A stretch of DNA of 37,532 nucleotides. Source: Campylobacterales bacterium (GTDB lineage: Bacteria > Campylobacterota > Campylobacteria > Campylobacterales > QNZT01). The notes beneath the pieces are model-generated. The model was given only the letters and a program-made list of their open reading frames with translations, ran no database searches and was not told where the DNA came from. Location of the stretch: assembly GCA_016744895.1 (NCBI GenBank), contig JADGDK010000014.1, positions 1 to 37,532 of the forward strand, read 5' to 3'. The position numbers and the translations under genes were made by a program. Positions 33,945 through 37,532 of this stretch are shown piece after piece; the stretch's first letter is position 1; every line of letters begins with the position of its first letter.

Positions 33945-34788
33945 TCTACTTCAAGAATTTGAACATTTTTTACAATCACATCTACCAGATGCACCAAGTT
34001 TTCATCCAACATACAATTTAGCTTTAAAAGAGATGTTTATCGCAGGTGGTAAACGATTTCGTCCATTGATGCTTTTGGAAGTGGTTGAATCGTATGAGCC
34101 TCAACTGGTTCAAAATGCATTTTGGGTTGCAGCTGCAATTGAGATGCTTCATACTTATTCACTCATTCATGATGATTTACCTACTTTTGACGATTCTAAA
34201 CTTCGACGAGGACATCCAACACTTCACACAACTTACGACGAAGTTACGGCCACTTTAATTGGAGATGCATTAAATTCACATAGTTTTTTAATGATTACAA
34301 ATGCTCCTTTGGTAGATAAAGTAAAAATAATTTTGATCAAAGAACTTTCTCAAAATGGTGGAACAGATGGAATGGTTTTAGGACAAGCAATAGATTGTTA
34401 TTTTGAAGATAAAAAACTTACTATTGATGAATTAACATTTTTACATATTCATAAAACTGCAAAGCTTATAGCAGCAAGTATGAAAATGGGTGCAATTATT
34501 GTTGGACTTGAGAAAAAGACAGAAGATTTACTTTATGATATTGGCTTGAATATTGGTCTTTTATTTCAAGTGCAAGATGATATTATCGATGCAACATTTA
34601 CAAGTGATGAAGCGGGTAAACCAACAAATAATGATAATAGTAAAAATTCATTTACAAACCTTTTGGGTGTAGATGGAGCAGAAAGTGAAAAACAGAAATT
34701 AATCTCAAAAATAGAAACACAAATTGATCAACTAGGTCCAGTGTTGAAAAAAAGATTACTCACAAGCATAAATATATATTTTAAATAA
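33922..34788 (+). CDS. ispA: Farnesyl/geranyl diphosphate synthase-type prenyltransferase
   Basis: About 288 residues. The start is TTG at 33922 or GTG one codon later, inside the end of ybaB. Condenses isopentenyl diphosphate with allylic diphosphates. GGKRFRPLMLLEV, the first Asp-rich motif DDLPTFDD followed by KLRRGHPTLH, and the second, FQVQDDIIDAT, are all intact. The residues before the first motif (TYSLIHDD) suggest a short-chain (C15) product. It is followed after nine nt by tkt. Confidence 0.94.
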   Translation: MVPSQGNNLLQEFEHFLQSHLPDAPSFHPTYNLALKEMFIAGGKRFRPLMLLEVVESYEPQLVQNAFWVAAAIEMLHTYSLIHDDLPTFDDSKLRRGHPTLHTTYDEVTATLIGDALNSHSFLMITNAPLVDKVKIILIKELSQNGGTDGMVLGQAIDCYFEDKKLTIDELTFLHIHKTAKLIAASMKMGAIIVGLEKKTEDLLYDIGLNIGLLFQVQDDIIDATFTSDEAGKPTNNDNSKNSFTNLLGVDGAESEKQKLISKIETQIDQLGPVLKKRLLTSINIYFK

Positions 34789-34797
34789 GGGAAAAAA

Positions 34798-36780
34798 ATG
34801 TCACAAAAACAGATGTTGACAAACATGGCAAATACAGTTAGATTTTTAAGTGCAGATATGGTGCAAAAAGCAAATAGTGGACACCCAGGCGTAGCAATGG
34901 GGCTTGCAGATATTGTTACTGTATTATCTCTTCATTTAAATCATAATCCTAAAAACCCTAAATGGTTAAATCGTGATAGATTGGTTTTTAGTGGCGGTCA
35001 TGCGAGTTCTATGATCTATTCTCTACTTCATCTTTGGGGTTATGATATGAGTTTGGATGATTTAAAAGACTTTAGACAATTTGGAAGTAAAACTCCTGGT
35101 CATCCAGAATATCATGATGTGCCTGGTATTGAAGTGACTACTGGACCTTTAGGACAGGGTGTTGCAAATGCTGTTGGGTTTGCAATGAGTGCTAAATATG
35201 CAGAAAAATTACTTAACAGTGAGACTGCAAAAGTTATAGATCATAAAGTTTATTGTTTGTGTGGTGATGGAGATCTTGAAGAGGGAATTAGTTATGAAGC
35301 ATGTTCTCTTGCTGGACATCAGAGTCTTGATAATTTAGTCATGATTTATGACTCGAATAAGATTACAATTGAGGGTAATACAGATATCGCTTGGAGTGAA
35401 AATGTAAAAGCTAGATTTGAAGCGCAGGGTTGGAAGGTTTTCAGAATAGATGGTCATGATTATTCTGAAATTGATCAAGTTCTTTCAGAGATCAAAACGG
35501 AACAGAATAAACCTTGTCTTGTGATTGCTGAAACAACAATTGCTAAAGGTGCAGATAAAATGGAAGGAAGTCATCATTCTCATGGTGCTCCATTAGGTGT
35601 TGATGAAATAAGAAATGCTAAGCAAAAAGCTGGTTTTGATCCTGATAAAGATTTTTATATCAGTAATGACGTGAAAACAGCTTTTAGTGAAGCAGTAGTA
35701 AAAGGTGATGAAAATGAAAGAGCTTGGAAAAAGCTTCTTATGGATACACCATTAGTAGAGCAAAATGCAACTTTAGATCTTTTACTCAACCCAGATTATT
35801 CAAGAATCCAGTGGCCTTCATTTGAAGAGGGTGTAGGCTATGCTACAAGAGATAGTAATGGACAAATCTTAAATGCTATTTCAAAAGCGATACCTGGATT
35901 TATCGGTGGAAGTGCAGATCTTTCTCCTTCAAATAAAACAGAGTTAAAGGGCATGGGTGATTTTCCAAATGGTAAAAATATTTATTTTGGAATTAGAGAA
36001 CATGCGATGGGTGCTATTGCAAATGCAATGAGCCTTTATGGTCTTTTTATCCCATTTTCTGCAACATTTTTTGTGTTCAGTGATTATATGAAACCTGCTG
36101 TGAGGTTGGCAGCACTTATGAGTCTTAAAAATTATTTTGTTTGGACTCATGATAGTATAGGTGTGGGAGAAGATGGTCCTACGCATCAACCAATTGAGCA
36201 TTTAAGTCAATTTAGAGCATTACCAAATTTTTATGTTTTTCGTCCAGCTGATGCAAGTGAAAATATTGCATGTTGGAAAAAAGCATTAGAGCTAGAGGCA
36301 CCGTCTGGATTTGTACTAAGTCGTCAAAAATTAAAAACACTGAAATCAAAAGTAGATGTTGGTGATGCGAGCCGCGGTGGATACATGATTAAAAAAAGAG
36401 AGGGTGCAACTGTTACTATCATGGCAACTGGTAGTGAAGTGATGCCTTCCCTTCAAGCAGCATGCCATTTAGAACTCGCTGGGATAAAAGCAAATATTGT
36501 TTCAGTTCCATGTTTTGACCTTTTCAATGAACAAGATAAAAGCTATAAAGAACAAGTTGTTGACTCTAGTACAAAAGTTTTAGCTGTTGAAGCTGGAAGT
36601 GGTGTAGAGTGGTATCGTTATGCAGATGAAGTTTTAGGAATGAACTCATTTGGAGCCAGTGGAGATGCAAATAAATTATTTGAGCACTTTGGTTTTACAA
36701 TCAAGGGAATTAAAAAAGCTGTTTTTGAGATGGTTGGTGAAGATTATAAAGAAACAGAAATTAATGAGTGTAAGATATAA
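34798..36780 (+). CDS. tkt: Transketolase
   Basis: 660 residues, full length. Thiamine-diphosphate enzyme of the pentose phosphate or reductive pathway. It has ANSGHPGVAMGLADI, the ThDP-binding GDGDLEEGISYEACSLAGHQ with the downstream Asn (YDSNKITIEGNT), SHHSHGAPLG, and the pyrimidine-binding domain HDSIGVGEDGPTHQPIEHLS. AGGGAAAAAA lies before the ATG. Last gene of the nfu-tkt run; it ends at a strong terminator. Confidence 0.98.
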   Translation: MSQKQMLTNMANTVRFLSADMVQKANSGHPGVAMGLADIVTVLSLHLNHNPKNPKWLNRDRLVFSGGHASSMIYSLLHLWGYDMSLDDLKDFRQFGSKTPGHPEYHDVPGIEVTTGPLGQGVANAVGFAMSAKYAEKLLNSETAKVIDHKVYCLCGDGDLEEGISYEACSLAGHQSLDNLVMIYDSNKITIEGNTDIAWSENVKARFEAQGWKVFRIDGHDYSEIDQVLSEIKTEQNKPCLVIAETTIAKGADKMEGSHHSHGAPLGVDEIRNAKQKAGFDPDKDFYISNDVKTAFSEAVVKGDENERAWKKLLMDTPLVEQNATLDLLLNPDYSRIQWPSFEEGVGYATRDSNGQILNAISKAIPGFIGGSADLSPSNKTELKGMGDFPNGKNIYFGIREHAMGAIANAMSLYGLFIPFSATFFVFSDYMKPAVRLAALMSLKNYFVWTHDSIGVGEDGPTHQPIEHLSQFRALPNFYVFRPADASENIACWKKALELEAPSGFVLSRQKLKTLKSKVDVGDASRGGYMIKKREGATVTIMATGSEVMPSLQAACHLELAGIKANIVSVPCFDLFNEQDKSYKEQVVDSSTKVLAVEAGSGVEWYRYADEVLGMNSFGASGDANKLFEHFGFTIKGIKKAVFEMVGEDYKETEINECKI

Positions 36781-36786
36781 TTGAGT

Positions 36787-36822
36787 TAGAGAGTGGTGCT
36801 TAAAGCACTACCCTCTAAATTT
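36787..36822 (+). terminator. Strong terminator after tkt
   Basis: TAGAG a GTGGTGC ttaaa GCACTAC c CTCTA forms a long stem with one mismatch, followed by AAATTTTTA. It separates tkt from the converging dehydratase gene, whose stop is at 36823. Confidence 0.9.
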
Positions 36823-37532
36823 TTATGCTTCGTCAGAAGGCGTTTCAACATTTTCTAAGTCACACTCTTTTACCCAGTTTTTATCAATCATCAATCTAAC
36901 ATCATCAAGTGTTAAACTTGGCACTCTCATCTCGAGTCTTACAGTCTCTTTGTCAAGATCATTTCGTTTGTTTTCTTCGATGTTGTCTTTATCCATGTAG
37001 TTGAGACCTCTTTTATCTCTAGGAACTCTTACAAATGAACCAAGGTCAAGTGCGCGAACTAATTCATCTTGACTAAGAATAGTCTCTTCCATCTTCTCAC
37101 CATGCCTAGCTCCAATAACTTCAATAGTTCTATTTTTTGCATTATAAACTTCAAAAAGACACTCTGCAAGGTTTTGTAGTGTTGTTCTTCTTGCTTTATA
37201 CACAAAAAGATCTCCACTTTCACCATTTTCCATAGCAAAAAGTGCAAGCTCAACTGCTTCATCAACCGTCATAATAGATCTTTTCATCTCAGGGTGTGTC
37301 AGTGTGATTGGGTTACCCTCTTTAATCTGCTTTGTAAAGATGTTAACTGCTGATCCACGTGTAGCAAATACATTTGAGTATCTAATATATTTTAATGTTG
37401 TTGTTGTATTCTCTTCTTCATCTAATTGTCTAGCTCTATTAATAATGGTTTTTTCCATAAGTGCTTTTGAAAGTCCCATAGCGTTAATAGGGTAAACTGC
37501 TTTACCTGTACTTAAACAGATCACATCTGATA
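36823..37532 (-). CDS. Nucleotide-sugar 4,6-dehydratase, C-terminal part
   Basis: A partial gene entering from the right edge; the frame is open to the last base (about 236 residues seen). The first visible block, SDVICLSTGKAVYPINAMGL, then KYIRYSNVFATRGSAVNIF, GARHGEKMEETILSQDELVRA and PSLTLDDVRLMIDKNW match the UDP-GlcNAc 4,6-dehydratase type enzymes (CapD/FlaA1/FnlA-like). The usual LSTDKA is LSTGKA here: Asp replaced by Gly (GGT instead of GAT), just before the conserved Lys. The N-terminal NAD-binding half is outside the window. It probably belongs to a surface-polysaccharide locus beyond the edge. Confidence 0.88.
   Translation of the reverse strand, partial: SDVICLSTGKAVYPINAMGLSKALMEKTIINRARQLDEEENTTTTLKYIRYSNVFATRGSAVNIFTKQIKEGNPITLTHPEMKRSIMTVDEAVELALFAMENGESGDLFVYKARRTTLQNLAECLFEVYNAKNRTIEVIGARHGEKMEETILSQDELVRALDLGSFVRVPRDKRGLNYMDKDNIEENKRNDLDKETVRLEMRVPSLTLDDVRLMIDKNWVKECDLENVETPSDEA

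Noticed and set aside
1-37532. CRISPR array, intact insertion sequence, prophage or plasmid functions
   Set aside because: No spaced direct repeats, transposase, integrase or phage genes were found in either strand.

Overview
The window (about 37.5 kb, AT-rich) looks like the chromosome of a Campylobacterota (epsilonproteobacterium), probably a free-living Sulfurimonas/Sulfurovum-like organism. The evidence is the S10-spc-alpha ribosomal cluster without rpmD (L30) or adk, the short zinc-type S14, map and infA placed after secY, low GC, and the run nfu domain - TPR - murE - 2Fe-2S ferredoxin - panD - ybaB - ispA - tkt. Genus is inferred from memory of gene order, not computed.

Left part (1-15,190), accessory and envelope genes. 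A possible SDR fragment is followed by a ferrochelatase gene (hemH) broken by a 23-bp tandem duplication, then a remnant-rich gap, a small conserved protein, a structured intergenic repeat, a PDC/Cache-like 4-TM protein, an EF-hand-like protein and a YfcH-type epimerase. Next comes a secreted M6 metalloprotease lipoprotein with a separate small gene that resembles the N-terminal pro-region of M6 proteases. Divergent to it is a membrane-anchored MsrB-MsrA fusion. A tight three-gene operon (OmpA-like protein plus two membrane-anchored coiled-coil proteins) looks like an uncharacterised envelope module. It is preceded by a ChaA-type Ca2+/H+ antiporter and a 12-heme, C-terminally anchored cytochrome c.

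Middle part (15,191-30,416), core. A CDP-alcohol phosphotransferase (PssA-like) and a cupin precede a consensus sigma70 promoter that drives rpsJ-rplC-rplD-rplW-rplB-rpsS-rplV-rpsC-rplP-rpmC-rpsQ-rplN-rplX-rplE-rpsN-rpsH-rplF-rplR-rpsE-rplO-secY-map-infA. A second promoter with a structured ~150-nt leader drives rpmJ-rpsM-rpsK-rpsD-rpoA-rplQ. The notable deviation is rplV: uL22 carries three 13-residue repeats and a C-terminal helix-hairpin-helix-like domain.

Right part (30,417-37,532), housekeeping. Here lie a NifU-C domain protein, a TPR-like protein and murE (the last two with TTG starts), a thioredoxin-like 2Fe-2S ferredoxin, panD, ybaB, ispA and tkt, closed by a strong terminator. The 3' part of a nucleotide-sugar 4,6-dehydratase gene enters from the right edge on the minus strand. 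No tRNA, rRNA, CRISPR array, intact insertion sequence or prophage was seen.

The best leads for something undescribed are the OmpA/coiled-coil operon, the M6 protease with its separate pro-region protein, the orphan 12-heme cytochrome, the uL22 fusion and the leader of the rpmJ operon.
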